Shown one piece after another: positions 12,152-22,559 of a stretch of DNA of 64,000 bases. Origin of the DNA: Rhipicephalus microplus. Its lineage: Eukaryota; Arthropoda; Arachnida; Ixodida; Ixodidae. The stretch covers positions 197,626,491-197,690,490 of the forward strand of contig NC_134702.1 of the NCBI RefSeq assembly GCF_043290135.1, in the 5' to 3' direction. Under the pieces are notes generated by a model. That model searched no databases. It was not told the DNA's origin and saw only the letters and a list, made by a program, of their open reading frames with translations. Both the position numbers and the translations under genes were made by a program. Every line of letters begins with the position of its first letter. Within the stretch, counting starts at the first letter, position 1.

Positions 12152-15100
12152 TCACCGAGCGAGTAGAAGCGATCGATTGTTGTAGGGCTTCAATCGGGCA
12201 ATGTGCACAATTTGCGTCTTGCGCGAACGCCGGTTCTGAGCTGTCACTCTCGCGACAGCGTAAGTGGTGTCACTTAAGCACTGAGTAATTACAAACGGTC
12301 CTGAGTACTTAGAAAGAAACTTCTGGCAAAGTCCCTTTTTTCGAACAGGCGTCCACAGCCAGACCAAATCACCTGTAGCGAAAGTCACGGGCGGGTGTTT
12401 TGCGTCGTAACGGTCTTTCGCGCGAGCTTGGGCGGAAAGAGTTCGGAGCCGAGCAAGTCGACGAGCTTCTTCGGCGCGACACAAAGTCTGCGCGACACTG
12501 GCGTTTTCGTTCGTCGAAAATGGAAGTATGGTGTCAAGGAAACTTTGCGGATGACGAGCATAGAGAAGAAAGAAAGGCGTATAACCTGTGACTTCGTGTT
12601 TCGCGGTATTAAAGGCGTATGTAACAAAAGGTAATACGGCATCCCAGTTCTTGTGATCCGCTGCGACGTACATTGAAAGCATGTTGATGATGGTACGATT
12701 GGTGCGCTCAGTGAGGCCGTTGGTCTGAGGGTGGTATGGCGTGGAATGGCGATACTGACACCCACAAAGCCGTAGCAACTCTTCGACAACGTCAGCGGTA
12801 AACTGACGGCCGCGATCACTTATCACCACACGAGGGGCCCCGTGACGAAGTATGATCGAGTGTAGAAGAAACCATGACACATCAGATGATGTGGCTGAAG
12901 CAACCGCCATCGTTTCGGTATACTGCGTCAGGTAATCTACGCACACAATAATCCAGCGGCGGCCGGTGGTAAACTTGGGGAAAGGGCCCAGTAAATCTAT
13001 GCCGACTTTTTCGAATGGTGATGTCGGTGGCTTAACCGGCTGCAGTGGGCCGGCCGATGGTGTGGTAGGTTGTTTGTGGCGTTGGCAGACATCACAACTT
13101 GCGACGTAGTGCTTGGTGGTCTTCCAGAGTCGAGGCCAGTAAAAACGTTGTCGGATACGGTGAAGCGTTCGGGCAAATCCAAGGTGCCCAGACGTGATGT
13201 CATCGTGCATGGCTTGGAATACCGCAAGACGCAGGCATTCTGGCACGACGAGTAGTAGTGTGGAACCATGGCTGGAGTAATTCTTGCGATATAGTAGGGC
13301 GTCATGAATCACGAATGGCGTGGTGCGTTTAGAGCTACGAGCCACATCAATCATTGGTTTCAGTGAAGGGTCACGCTGTTGTTCGTGACGAAAGACATCC
13401 AAATTTGGGAAGTTGGATGAGATTGCGGCCAGGTAGTTGTCAAAATCATCATCATCAGCATCCACAGTTGGAGATGGAAGACGAGATAAGCAGTCGGCAT
13501 CTGCGTGACATCGACCGCTCTTGTAGGTCACAGAATAATTATATTCTTGAAGCCGTAAGGCCCAGCGAGCCAACCGACCAGCTGGGTCACGTAGTCCGAC
13601 AAGCCAACAAAGCGAATGATGATCTGTGACGATCTTGAACTGCCGGCCGTACAAATAAGGTCTGAACTTTTGGACGGCGAAAACAACTGCAAGACATTCC
13701 AGTTCGGTGACCGTATAATTCCTCTCCGCCTTAGTCAAATTACGACTTGCATACGCCACGACGTGCTGCCGGCTATCGTGATATTGAACTAGCACGGCAC
13801 CAACTCCGATACCACTAGCATCTGTATGCAGTTCCGTGAGTGCCTCCGGGTCGAAATGGCGCAAGAGGGGCCCGGAAGTAAGCAAATACTTCAGCTGCTC
13901 GAAAGCAGCCTCACACTCAATGGTCCATCGAAATGGAGTGTTTGTGCGGAGCAACTCTGTCAGGGGATGAGCAAGCTGGGCGAAGTCTTTAATAAACCGA
14001 CGAAAATAAGAACACAGGCCCACGAAACTACGGAGATCCTTCAAAGACGTCGGTTGCTTGAAGTCTCGGACAGCACTGATTTTGTGCGGGTCTGGTCGTA
14101 TACCGTCCTTGTCAACTAGATATCCAAGCACAAGGGCTTGACGCTCACCAAAATGACACTTATTTGCGTTTAAAACGAGACCAGCTTGTTTGACGCAGTC
14201 TAGAACAACGCTAAGCCGATGGTTGTGTTCGTGGAATGTCTTGCCAAAAATAATTACATCATCGAGATAACACATACATATCTCCCATTTGAGACCGCGA
14301 AGGATGGAGTCCATGAATCGTTCGAAGGTAGCTGGGGCATTGCATAAGCCAAACGGCATAACGTTGAATTCAAATAATCCATCAGGCGTTACAAAAGCAG
14401 TCTTCTCTTTGTCAGACGGATGCATTGGTATTTGCCAGTATCCAGACCTTAGGTCGACAGACGAAAAGTATGCGGCCGAGTGCAGACAATCAACAGCATC
14501 GTCGATGCGTGGTAGCGGATACACGTCTTTCTTTGTGACGGCGTTGAGACGGCGGTAGTCTACACAGAATCGCCAAGAGTTGTCTTTCTTTTTTACCAAT
14601 ATAACAGGAGCTGCCCAGGGACTGCTTGACTTTTGAATAACGCCTTTCTGCAGCATGTCGTTGACCTGATCGGCGATCACTTGCCTCTCTGACGGGGATA
14701 CGCGATAGGGTTTCTGGCGTATCGGTGTAGCATCTCCCGTGTTGATGCGGTGGTGCATACGGGATTCGGGCAACATGGAACAACGCTTGTTTTGAGCGAA
14801 ATCAAAAACTCCCGCGTAGCGTGTAAGTACCTCCTCAAGGACATTCTGCTCGGAAGAAGGCAACGACTTGTTGATCATACGTTTAATCTCGGCTGAGTAG
14901 TTGGGCGCAGTCTGACTGATAGCTGGAGACTCTGAGACCATTCTCACGTCAATTGTGGCCTGCTCCTCGAACGTACCCAGTTTGAATCCGGCTGGTAGAA
15001 CAACAGGCTCTGAGGCTGCGTTGAGTGCCCACAAGCAAGCATGTCCGTCGATGGCTGTAAGGACAGACCGTGGGACCAGCACATTCTTCTTAATGGCGTT

Positions 15101-15613
15101 TGCATGATCAGGCTCCACAAGTCCAGTGCAGGGTCCTGAGCGGACATGAGAAGAGCATACGGGTACAAACACTGCTGTCCGACCAGGGATCGTCACATCT
15201 TCAGACAACGAAAGAGCATCGATGGGCAGAGTCGGAAAATCGTCAACTATTGGAGCGGGCAACGTACTTTGTAGAAGAATCTCTCCAGTTCCACAGTCAA
15301 GCGTAGCGCCGCATTCACGAAGGAGGTCTATCCCTAAAATGATGTCATGAGTTGCGCGAGCCAGTACGGTGAATTCAACTCGGAAATTTTGTCCACCAAT
15401 CGTGAGTACAACTGAACAAATACCAACAGGGCATAACGTTTCGCCTCCAACTCCACGAAAAGTTTTTTTACGATTCCACGCGAACATAACTTTGTGACCC
15501 AAGAAACGATGTTTGAAACGAAGGCTCATAACCGAAACAGCAGCACCAGTGTCTACAAGAGCAAGAGTATCTACACCGTCTATACACACACGCACTTTGT
15601 TCATCAACATCAC
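12152..15613 (-). CDS. pol: Gypsy-1 Pol polyprotein (protease, RT, RNase H, integrase)
   Basis: 1153 codons counted from 15613, a GTG that is probably not a start, because the frame stays open upstream into gag and entry is likely by -1 frameshift. Domains: aspartic protease with DTGAAVS (D21-G23) and ILGIDLL; RT with a LPRIDD box and the active-site YLDD at residues 449-452; RNase H starting at HTDASG; integrase with an HHCC zinc finger (H803, H810, C840, C843) and catalytic D873, D933 and E969 at D-35-E spacing; and an HIARLKPY end. No catalytic residue is missing and there is no internal stop. The product would cut Gag-Pol, copy the RNA and insert the cDNA. It ends 15 bp from the polypurine tract. 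The RT resembles those of Gypsy-2, -3 and -4, so they form one clade. Confidence 0.97.
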   Translation of the reverse strand: MMLMNKVRVCIDGVDTLALVDTGAAVSVMSLRFKHRFLGHKVMFAWNRKKTFRGVGGETLCPVGICSVVLTIGGQNFRVEFTVLARATHDIILGIDLLRECGATLDCGTGEILLQSTLPAPIVDDFPTLPIDALSLSEDVTIPGRTAVFVPVCSSHVRSGPCTGLVEPDHANAIKKNVLVPRSVLTAIDGHACLWALNAASEPVVLPAGFKLGTFEEQATIDVRMVSESPAISQTAPNYSAEIKRMINKSLPSSEQNVLEEVLTRYAGVFDFAQNKRCSMLPESRMHHRINTGDATPIRQKPYRVSPSERQVIADQVNDMLQKGVIQKSSSPWAAPVILVKKKDNSWRFCVDYRRLNAVTKKDVYPLPRIDDAVDCLHSAAYFSSVDLRSGYWQIPMHPSDKEKTAFVTPDGLFEFNVMPFGLCNAPATFERFMDSILRGLKWEICMCYLDDVIIFGKTFHEHNHRLSVVLDCVKQAGLVLNANKCHFGERQALVLGYLVDKDGIRPDPHKISAVRDFKQPTSLKDLRSFVGLCSYFRRFIKDFAQLAHPLTELLRTNTPFRWTIECEAAFEQLKYLLTSGPLLRHFDPEALTELHTDASGIGVGAVLVQYHDSRQHVVAYASRNLTKAERNYTVTELECLAVVFAVQKFRPYLYGRQFKIVTDHHSLCWLVGLRDPAGRLARWALRLQEYNYSVTYKSGRCHADADCLSRLPSPTVDADDDDFDNYLAAISSNFPNLDVFRHEQQRDPSLKPMIDVARSSKRTTPFVIHDALLYRKNYSSHGSTLLLVVPECLRLAVFQAMHDDITSGHLGFARTLHRIRQRFYWPRLWKTTKHYVASCDVCQRHKQPTTPSAGPLQPVKPPTSPFEKVGIDLLGPFPKFTTGRRWIIVCVDYLTQYTETMAVASATSSDVSWFLLHSIILRHGAPRVVISDRGRQFTADVVEELLRLCGCQYRHSTPYHPQTNGLTERTNRTIINMLSMYVAADHKNWDAVLPFVTYAFNTAKHEVTGYTPFFLLYARHPQSFLDTILPFSTNENASVAQTLCRAEEARRLARLRTLSAQARAKDRYDAKHPPVTFATGDLVWLWTPVRKKGLCQKFLSKYSGPFVITQCLSDTTYAVARVTAQNRRSRKTQIVHIARLKPYNNRSLLLAR

Positions 15614-15675
15614 AGCAGAAGGAGGAATTGGCGAAACTGACCGTCCCGCGACCGCACCTCCATCGGTCGCACCAG

Positions 15676-17028
15676 TTAGTTTCCCAGCTGATGCGGGGAA
15701 GGTGACCGACGACGCGGAGACGGCGACCGGCGGGACCGTGTCGGAGGCGGCGTCAGGCTTCTCTCGGAGGCAGGGGACTCGCTGCGAAATTCGTTAGGCC
15801 ATTGCTGTCGAGGACGGTGGTCGGCCGAGTGAGAGGTCCAGGTTTCGTGCATACGAGGCGGGTGCGTCGAAAAACGTGGCGGCACAGGCGTTTCGTACAT
15901 ACGAGCCGGATACGTCGAAAAACGTGGCGGTGCAGGCGGCCGTCTGGGACAGAAGCGCGAAATATGTCCTGGGAGACCACATGTGTAGCAAACGGGGACT
16001 TGTCGACTTACGTTAGCCGGAGCAGAGGTGGCAGAAGTACGCGGAGACGGGTCGTGCTCCGCAGGAACATTTTGTGATGAAGCATAGTAATCTTCTGGTA
16101 GAGGCCTGGTTGACGACGGTCGGGGGTCCGTAGCGGGACGTCGAGATGATGACCTCCGGTGGTGGCCACGACCCGTCGGGGAAAACGGAAGCCGCGGGGT
16201 AAAATCTGCAGTTTCTGTGCGTGGTCGGTTTTCGACGTGACGCTCTCGCATCCAGTAGGGAGGTGGTTCGGGACACGCGGCGAACGAGCATTGGTGGTGA
16301 ACGTCACCTGCTTGAAGTCGTACGAGCTCTTCTCGAACTACCCGACGTACAAGGTAGGAAATGTCTTCGCAGGTGGCGACGTCCATACTTGCGACAGTGG
16401 GAACATTGTCCAAGCGCCCGAACTTGGGTAAAATTCTTCGGGTCTTCAACGCCTCGAATGCGCGACACTGCTGCCTGAAAATCGAAGGAGTGTTCAAGTT
16501 TTCTTTTGTTATCAAAAAATTGTACACGTCCTCGGCGATGCCTTTCAACAAATGACCGACTTTGTCTTCGTCAGACATATTTGCGTTGACAATTCCGCAA
16601 AGCTTCAGCACTTCTTCAATATAGGTTGTGCACGTCTCGCCGGGCAACTGAGCCCTACGTGACAGCGTTTGCTCAGCTTTCTTTTTCATGGAACTCGTGT
16701 CCCCAAAGCAGGCCTTCAGTTCCTTAACAAATATATCCCAAGTGAGGAGGACATGTTCATGGTTTTCGAACCAGAGCAAGGCTGTCCCGGCAAGGAAGAA
16801 TACTACGTTCACGAGCTTCGCCGGTGCGCCCCATTCGTAGTAGCGGCTCACTCTCTCGAAGTGTTTTAGCCAAGCGTCCACGTCTTCGTCAGTTTTACCT
16901 GAGAAAATTCGTGGCTCAGGTGCCCAGTAGTCTGGTTGTCGATGTCGACGGCCACCTTGCGCCGTGTCGGTGGCACTGGTGGATGCAGCAGCGTAGGACG
17001 TCGATGGGATTCCTGTGTCGTCGTTCAT
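15676..17028 (-). CDS. gag: Gypsy-1 Gag
   Basis: 450 codons from a true ATG at 17028. The N-terminal half is the capsid-like helical region of Ty3/gypsy Gag (WLKHFERVSRYYEW, FLAGTALLWFENHE, LLKGIAEDVYNFL). An Arg/Pro/Ser-rich linker leads to one zinc knuckle, CYTCGLPGHISRFC, at residues 347-360. After that come two near-duplicate Pro-Pro-Arg-Phe-Ser-Thr segments and a basic Ser-Arg-rich tail ending LGN and TAA at 15678-15676. It would assemble virus-like particles and bind genomic RNA. The -1 frame downstream is pol. Confidence 0.95.
   Translation of the reverse strand: MNDDTGIPSTSYAAASTSATDTAQGGRRHRQPDYWAPEPRIFSGKTDEDVDAWLKHFERVSRYYEWGAPAKLVNVVFFLAGTALLWFENHEHVLLTWDIFVKELKACFGDTSSMKKKAEQTLSRRAQLPGETCTTYIEEVLKLCGIVNANMSDEDKVGHLLKGIAEDVYNFLITKENLNTPSIFRQQCRAFEALKTRRILPKFGRLDNVPTVASMDVATCEDISYLVRRVVREELVRLQAGDVHHQCSFAACPEPPPYWMRERHVENRPRTETADFTPRLPFSPTGRGHHRRSSSRRPATDPRPSSTRPLPEDYYASSQNVPAEHDPSPRTSATSAPANVSRQVPVCYTCGLPGHISRFCPRRPPAPPRFSTYPARMYETPVPPRFSTHPPRMHETWTSHSADHRPRQQWPNEFRSESPASERSLTPPPTRSRRSPSPRRRSPSPHQLGN
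15679..15685 (-). promoter_or_regulatory. Putative -1 ribosomal frameshift site GGGAAAC
   Basis: In gag phase the heptamer reads G GGA AAC and is followed at once by the gag stop TAA. This is the X XXY YYZ form used for -1 frameshifting in several viruses. The pol frame is exactly -1 relative to gag and is open across the site. A downstream stem or pseudoknot was not worked out. Confidence 0.7.
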
Positions 17029-17131
17029 GCTGATGTTGTCCGGAGGTAGGCCAGCTAAGCGTCTGCTTCTTCGAAGAACTTCTGCTGCGGGGTCCAGGAT
17101 GGCAAGTTACCCAGCACCGCTCCACCAAAGG

Positions 17132-17255
17132 TGTTACGGATGTGATGGGTTTATTTACAATGAAAAATGGCAGCGCTCTACCGTCACTGCCAAATCACCA
17201 TCGCTCGAGCGCGTCCGATCTCTTCTTCTTCCTCGCTCTTTCAGTCCGCGTTACA
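17132..17255 (-). repeat. Gypsy-1 5' LTR
   Basis: 124 bp, expected to contain promoter and polyadenylation signals; no clear TATA box was picked out. On the element strand it is followed at 17131 by CCTTTGGTGGAGCGGTG. A tRNA primer-binding site starting TGG would fit at about 17127-17110, but the tRNA could not be identified. Confidence 0.95.
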
Positions 17256-17478
17256 ATATGTATGTTATGAATGTCACGATTTACACTTCTTGGTCCTGCA
17301 GCTCTTGCGGTGGGTTCGGTCACATAGCATGTTGCAAAACTGGTATGGTATGAAATGATTGCATGGCAAACACAAGCGACAGACCATAACATGAGAGAGA
17401 GAGAGAGAGTGAGAAAGGAAAGGCCGGGAGGTTAACCAGATATTAGCATCTGGTTTGCTACCCAGCAGTGGGGGCGGG

Positions 17479-18032
17479 AGAGCCGAGCCACGAGATTGAA
17501 GTAACTAGAAGAATAAGAATGGGGTGGAGCACATTCGGCAAGCACTCTCAAATTATGACAGGTAGATTGCCACTATCCCTCAAGAGGAAGGTATATAACA
17601 GCTGTATCTTGCCGGTACTTAGCTACGGAGCAGAAACCTGGAGACTTACAAAGAGGGTTCAGCTTAAGTTGAGGACGACGCAGCGAGCAATGGAAAGAAA
17701 AATGGTAGGTGTAACCTTAAGAGACAAGAAGAGAGCAGAGTGGATTAGGGAACAAACGGGGGTTAAGGATGTCATAGCTGAAATCAAAAAGAAGAAATGG
17801 ACATGGGCAGGGCATGTAGAGCGTAGACAGGATACCTGCTGGTCATTAAGGGTAACTGACTGGGTTCCCAGAGAAGGGAAGCGGGTTAGGGGGAGACAGA
17901 AGGTTAGGTGGGCAGATGAGATTAAGAAGTTTGCGGGTATAAATTGGCAGCAGCAAGCACAGGACCGGTTTAACTGGCGGAACATGGGAGAGGCCTTTGT
18001 CCTGCAGTGGACGTAGTCAGACTGATGATGAC
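17479..18032 (+). mobile_element. RTE/BovB-type LINE, 5'-truncated copy 2, nested in I LINE
   Basis: 554 bp with a perfect 10-bp target-site duplication TGGGGGCGGG (17469-17478 and 18033-18042) and a short TGATGATGA tail. It is inserted in the opposite orientation inside the 3' UTR of the I LINE. The open frame to 18016 gives the last 180 or so residues of the RTE protein (TRRIRMGWSTFGKH through NMGEAFVLQW), with a few substitutions relative to copy 1. It is too short to have activity. Confidence 0.93.
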
Positions 18033-18134
18033 TGGGGGCGGGGAAATAGGGGCAAGAAAGAGGGGGTAGATAGAGAGAAAAAAACGCACGCGCACTCATA
18101 AAAAAACAAAAACACACACAGGAAGGGCGTCCAG

Positions 18135-19798
18135 CTACAACCGTTCAGTAAGGCCGGTCGATCGCAAAAAGTGCAGTAGCACCCTCAGGGCCCTCTTCTG
18201 TGAAGTCGCATCTTGACGATACTGCAGAATTCCCTGCTCCGACAGAGGTTGATCATCTAATTTGTTGAGTTCCCTGCGAAGGCATAGTCGTTGTTTACTA
18301 TACGCTAGGCACTCACAAAGAATAGGTTGAATTGTTTCATCTTTGCCACAGTGGCCACAGGCTGCGGTGTCGGCCATCTCAATGCGGAAAGCGTAGGCGT
18401 TGGTAAACGCAACGCCCAACCACAGCCTACAAAACAAGGTCTGGTCTGCTCGGCAAAGCCTTCACGGTACTTGAAGGCTTAGTGTAGGGCCAAGCGAGTA
18501 CAGCGGGGCATGCTTGAAGTGTGGCTGATTTCATTGTGATGAGGTTTGCTGGCGAGCAAGCCTGCGGAGCTTTCGTGCAGCATCTGTCCTAGAAAGTTGT
18601 AGTCGTAGTTTATGATCTTCTGTGTGGGCTGAGCGGGCAGCTTGATCGGCCCGTTCATTGCCGATGATTCCACAGTGACTGCGCAACCACTGAAATTTAA
18701 TTTGGTGCCCTTTCTCAGTCAGGTGGTGTATAACCTCTGCTATCTCTAGTACCAGCTGCTCGTGTGGTCCACGGCGTAAGGCTGATAGTAGAGAGTGCAG
18801 TGCCGCCTTCGAGTCGCAGAAAATAGTCCACTTGCGTGTAGGTTGATCAACTACAAATTGCAACGCGGAACGAAGTGCTGCCAATTCTGCTGCCGTTGAT
18901 GTTGTTGCGTGAGATGTCTTGACTTTAATTGTCGTGGCCAACCTTGGTATCACTACTGCTCCTGTAGAGCTGTCCGATTGAACCGATCCGTCAGTGTACA
19001 TATGTGTGGAGTCTTGATATTTTTCATACAAGAGAAGTAGTGTGAGCTGTTTAAGAGCCGGTGACGACAAATTGGCCTTTTTCTGGACACCAGGTATGTT
19101 ATTATTAATCATTGGTTGAGCAAGGCACCATGGCGGAGTCACAGGTGTAGCGGCAGAAGAGAACGAAGTTGGGATCGACTCACTATGTGCGGTCACTGTT
19201 TTGCAGTAAGATGTGCATGGTCGGACCACTGGTAGAGAGGCTAGGTGGTGTCGAGAGGTTCGAGCAAGGTGTCGTATATGTGTCCTCAGCACTTCCACAT
19301 TAATGTGGGTCTTGATGAGGTTGCCCCTTGTGATTGCGATAGTTGCCGCTGTTGACGCACTTTGGGGCAAGCCTAAACATATCCGGAGTGCTTGAGCCTT
19401 GACACTTTGAAGCATTCGTATGCTTGTCTTACTTGCGTTGGTTAACACAGGTAGGCTGTACCGAAGGAATCCAAGGAAAAGAATCCTGTATAGTCGCAAC
19501 ATAGCAGTTGTGGACATTCCCCAGTTCTTTCCAGCGAAGAACTTGAACAAATGACAGTTGCCTGTCAATCGCCTTTTCATGTATGATACATGTGAGTTCC
19601 ATGAAAGATCTCTGTCAATTATAACACCTAGGAACTTGTATGATGGGAGGTGACGTATCCTTTCGCTGTTTATCACAACGCTGTAGTTCTGCATTGGTTT
19701 GCGCGTAAATGCCACAAGTGCTCATTTCTCAGAGGAATTTTCCAGACCTCGTTGACGGAGGTAAATAGCAACTTGAGTGGCAGCTCTCTGAATTCGCG
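18135..19798 (-). pseudogene. I-type LINE ORF2 C-terminal part (RT thumb, RNase H, CCHC)
   Basis: One reading frame throughout, broken by three in-frame TGA codons (about 19726, 18533-18531 and 18464-18462). At least the last two sit where CGA would fit, suggesting CpG decay. Visible parts are a YKFLGVIIDRDLSW RT end, RNase H with YTDGSV, ELAALRSAL, FCDSKAAL and HCGIIGNERAD, and a C-terminal CGHCGKDETIQPILCEC zinc-like box followed by a short helical end (FLRSTGLTERL). The RT palm (YADD) is missing through 5' truncation. Its C-terminus aligns with that of the fragment at 63160-63582. Confidence 0.9.
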
Positions 19799-19810
19799 CA
19801 CCATAACATG

Positions 19811-20690
19811 AAAATCATGACATGCGTGTCATGTAACAACATGACTACATTGCACTCTCATGATGCGCTGGCGGCCGTTTTGCTAGCTTCTCTTATACCA
19901 AAGTTGACAATACGCGATGCCTATGAATGACGAAGGTATGTGACTGGTGCTAAAATTATAATCATGAGATGCGTGTCATGTGTGAACTTGGCTGCATGTC
20001 ATGTGAGAACATGACTACGCCAATACATTTCGGCTTGACGCGGTGCGCGTGCTCGCCGGCGTTGATTTCGTCGCGTAACGCCGGCGTTGCCACGCCAGGC
20101 ACCGGTGTTGCCATATACTCGCAGGCGCTGCCGCGCTGCGTTGGTTTGACGCATGCTCATTTCAGCACGTCCGGCATCCCTCCGTCACGGAAAGAGGGAG
20201 ACGCAGGGTTTTTTAGGTAACCCATCGGCGCGAAATGCAGCATGTCGCATTTCGCACCGTATGGCGACGGACGCTGGTCGCGCCTGGCGTCACACTATAA
20301 ATGCTCGCGTTTTGCTAACGTACTGTCGCTGTGCCCAGCGTGCGCACGCGTCTACGCTACATTGGAGTATATTGGGCCATTCACGATGCTTTCGTGGCCG
20401 TTTTGCTACTTCCACATATACGAAGTTTGGTATTACGTGACGTCAATGAATGACGAAATATATCGTTGGTGCAAACATGATGATCCTGACACGCGTGTCA
20501 TGTAGGGACATGAAAACATACCACGCTAATAGCGTGCCCGCGGTCGTTTCACTGGCTCCGCATATACTAAACTTGGTATCACGTGACGTGAATAGATAAC
20601 GAAGATAAACAACACATCCAAACATAACAATATGACACGGAAGTCATGTAAGGCATCATTTAGCTTCATTTCGTAGCGTTTCGCTGATTT
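19811..20690 (-). repeat. Degenerate satellite units, about 148 bp each
   Basis: The satellite arm of the composite element. Unit marks recur at about 19868, 20385 and 20533 (GGCCGTTTTGCTAGC or GGTCGTTTCACTGGC, then a TTGGTAT stretch, then ATGACACGC-like words). The spacing of the last two is about 148 bp. 20030-20340 is a GC-rich stretch of other origin, with CGCCGGCGTTG repeats, between two units. Confidence 0.6.
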
Positions 20691-21239
20691 TAACGTGACA
20701 TATCAACCGTTCACATTCGTGCTTCGCATATCATCGATTCCCACTGTATGGGGGATCTGCCATTTTTTGTGCCAACAGAATCTGCTTTGGTGTCCAATTT
20801 TAAGGCAATGTAGACTCGTTTGCACAACCGCAAGGTAATCTATCTATACTCGGCGATAACTTTCTGTGGCAGCACTCAAAGTTACGAGGGCGGAGCTTAT
20901 GCACATGTGTTATTTCGCCAAGGAGTCATTTTTTGTGTGATTTAGGTTCCGGCTTCGCAAGCGCATCCAACGCGTACTTTCTCGCACGACCATCACACAA
21001 TGAATCTTTCATTTATTTGGAGGAAGTAAATAAAATGTCCATTTTTTAGGCGAAACACGAAACTTCTCTGAAGCGTTGAAATTTATTGGAGAAAGAAAGA
21101 AAGGTACGGCCGAGCTTGTTCTGGGCGATTGGAACAACGCAAAGCCAGGGAGCTATTTTTAAGTTTAGGTGCATGCTTGGTGGACATAATTATTTTCCTT
21201 TTTTTAAAGATGCAAAAACTTTCTGGAGACGCTCACTTT
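20691..21239. other. Unassigned region
   Basis: No gene is supported. It separates the end of the satellite units from block B of repeat X and may be the outer end of the composite element plus unrelated sequence. No hairpin or terminal motif could be fixed here. Confidence 0.4.
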
Positions 21240-22440
21240 ATTTTTTTAATTAAAACTAACTACTGAGGACGTCAGTTTCAATTTTCTTGCTTTTAAATGG
21301 TCTTCTTTCTCGGAGTGTATATGAAAGGAATAAGTAATATGTCTAAGCTATTCCTAACTGCCTGCAATTGTTATTTCTCAGGATGCACTGACAACACACA
21401 TGCAGGCGGTTTAAATTAACAGTTGTGTGAAAAAAAAATTCAAAGCTGCGCGCTCAAGAACGTAACACCAGTGAAATTTTTTGCGCATTCTTTGGAAACA
21501 CATGTATCATGTGCAGAACACATGCAGCAACCATGTCGTACACGTGTGGAAGTACACATCAGTGGGAATAAAAGACAATTGAAAAAAATAATCATTTCAC
21601 ATCTCGTATACAGTGCACTGGGCAGAGCATGCAATTATGCACACAGACTGATTTGGTAACAGCGAACTTCTGAGCATATGCGAGTGCGAAGCGTTGTGTG
21701 ATATGTGAGTGGGGATTGTGCGCCAGCTGTGATTGCACCTGTGCATTAGTAGGAACATAATTAACGGCATTACGATGAAAAGAAGTTCTAGTACCCTGAA
21801 ATGATTAAAAGAAATTTAATCATGAGTAACCAGCGAGCGTAGAACGCGGCACACTTCTGAGTTTGCTTGTGGACGGGCTGTCATTTTTTCTACATTGTCA
21901 GTGCTCCCCACACTATACAGCCCGCAAACTTTGAAGTATGCAAGTAGGTTCAAGCATGTGTGTAGCACCCGCATGTTTGAGCATTACGTCAGACATTTTC
22001 AGAGATCACCAAGTTGTAAAAGTTTTACGACTTAGCTGTCAGCACCTCATATAGTTTCCACGTGGTTTTTATGTCTCTGAAACTTGAAGCACAAAATGAG
22101 CAGTCATTTTATATTTGTCTAGTGCCGCATAACTAATAACTTATATATTTTTCGAACATTGCGGCTTTATGTATACAGTTATTAAAGTAGTACCACGTAT
22201 ACTTACGTCATCGTACACATGTGCGCCCATTTCTTTTTATTGCAAGCTAGAAAGCTACTAGCTTTATGAACATAGGGCACCACGATCTTATGATGGCACG
22301 TCTTCGCGCAGTCAGTATATTATTTTTCGCTGCCACAGCCATCTTGATGTAAGTATTGCAGGAATCGCCCCGTACTTGAGACCCTATAACAAAACTTTCA
22401 TATATTGTACTGCATAAATTATTACACTTGGTTCGTAGTA
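21240..22440 (+). repeat. Dispersed repeat X, copy 2
   Basis: Block B at 21245-21670 (CGTCAGTTTC, AACTGCCTGCAA, AGCTGCGCGCTCAAGAACGT) and block A at 22180-22440 (ACTTACGTCATCGTACACATGTGCG, in two segments, then GCACGTCTTCGCGCAGTC). 21670-22180 lies between them with no independent match. If everything between 11649 and 21240 is later insertion, blocks C (ending 11648) and B (from 21245) become adjacent, exactly as they are in copy 3. Confidence 0.55.
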
Positions 22441-22559
22441 ATTTTCTTTCTTAACTGAGTTATTCAATAAGGTTGCGAATGTTTAGGAACCGGCAAGCGT
22501 CGACTGTAGCCCATATGTTCTTTGACGTACCCTCATGTCAGTACCTAAAGCCTTCTCCT

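Larger units (their letters stand above)
12005..17255 (-). mobile_element. Complete Ty3/gypsy LTR retrotransposon (Gypsy-1), 5251 bp
   Basis: It has two 124-bp LTRs with no difference by eye, and 4-bp target-site duplications ATAT at 12001-12004 and 17256-17259. Gag and pol are both open in the order protease, RT, RNase H, integrase, which is the Ty3/gypsy order. It sits on the minus strand: 5' LTR 17132-17255, leader 17029-17131, gag, pol, polypurine tract and 3' LTR 12005-12128. No env-like frame exists between pol and the LTR. Identical LTRs mean a recent insertion. It lies within the composite element, whose sequence continues on both sides. Confidence 0.97.
17394..19799 (-). mobile_element. 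I-clade LINE fragment with RNase H (copy 1)
   Basis: A 5'-truncated LINE carrying the RT C-terminus, an RNase H domain, a Cys-rich C-terminus and a 3' end with a (CT)n tail (GA repeats at 17394-17410 on the plus strand). An 11-bp target-site duplication, ACCATAACATG, at 17383-17393 and 19800-19810 fixes both edges. The host is the composite element. The 3' UTR is interrupted by the RTE fragment at 17479-18032. The RNase H domain puts it in the I group rather than CR1, L2 or RTE. Confidence 0.9.

Noticed and set aside
12040..12288. Plus-strand frames over the Gypsy-1 LTR and pol
   Set aside because: Shadow frames of the minus-strand pol and LTR; the same 5' peptide recurs at 17167 because the LTRs are identical.
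12152..17028. Endogenous retrovirus with envelope
   Set aside because: No third open frame lies between pol and the 3' LTR (15 bp only), so it is a retrotransposon without env.
17286..17340. Zinc-knuckle-like CSSCGGFGHIACC reading
   Set aside because: Spacing is CX2CX4HX3C rather than X4, the frame is short and the sequence belongs to the non-coding composite element.
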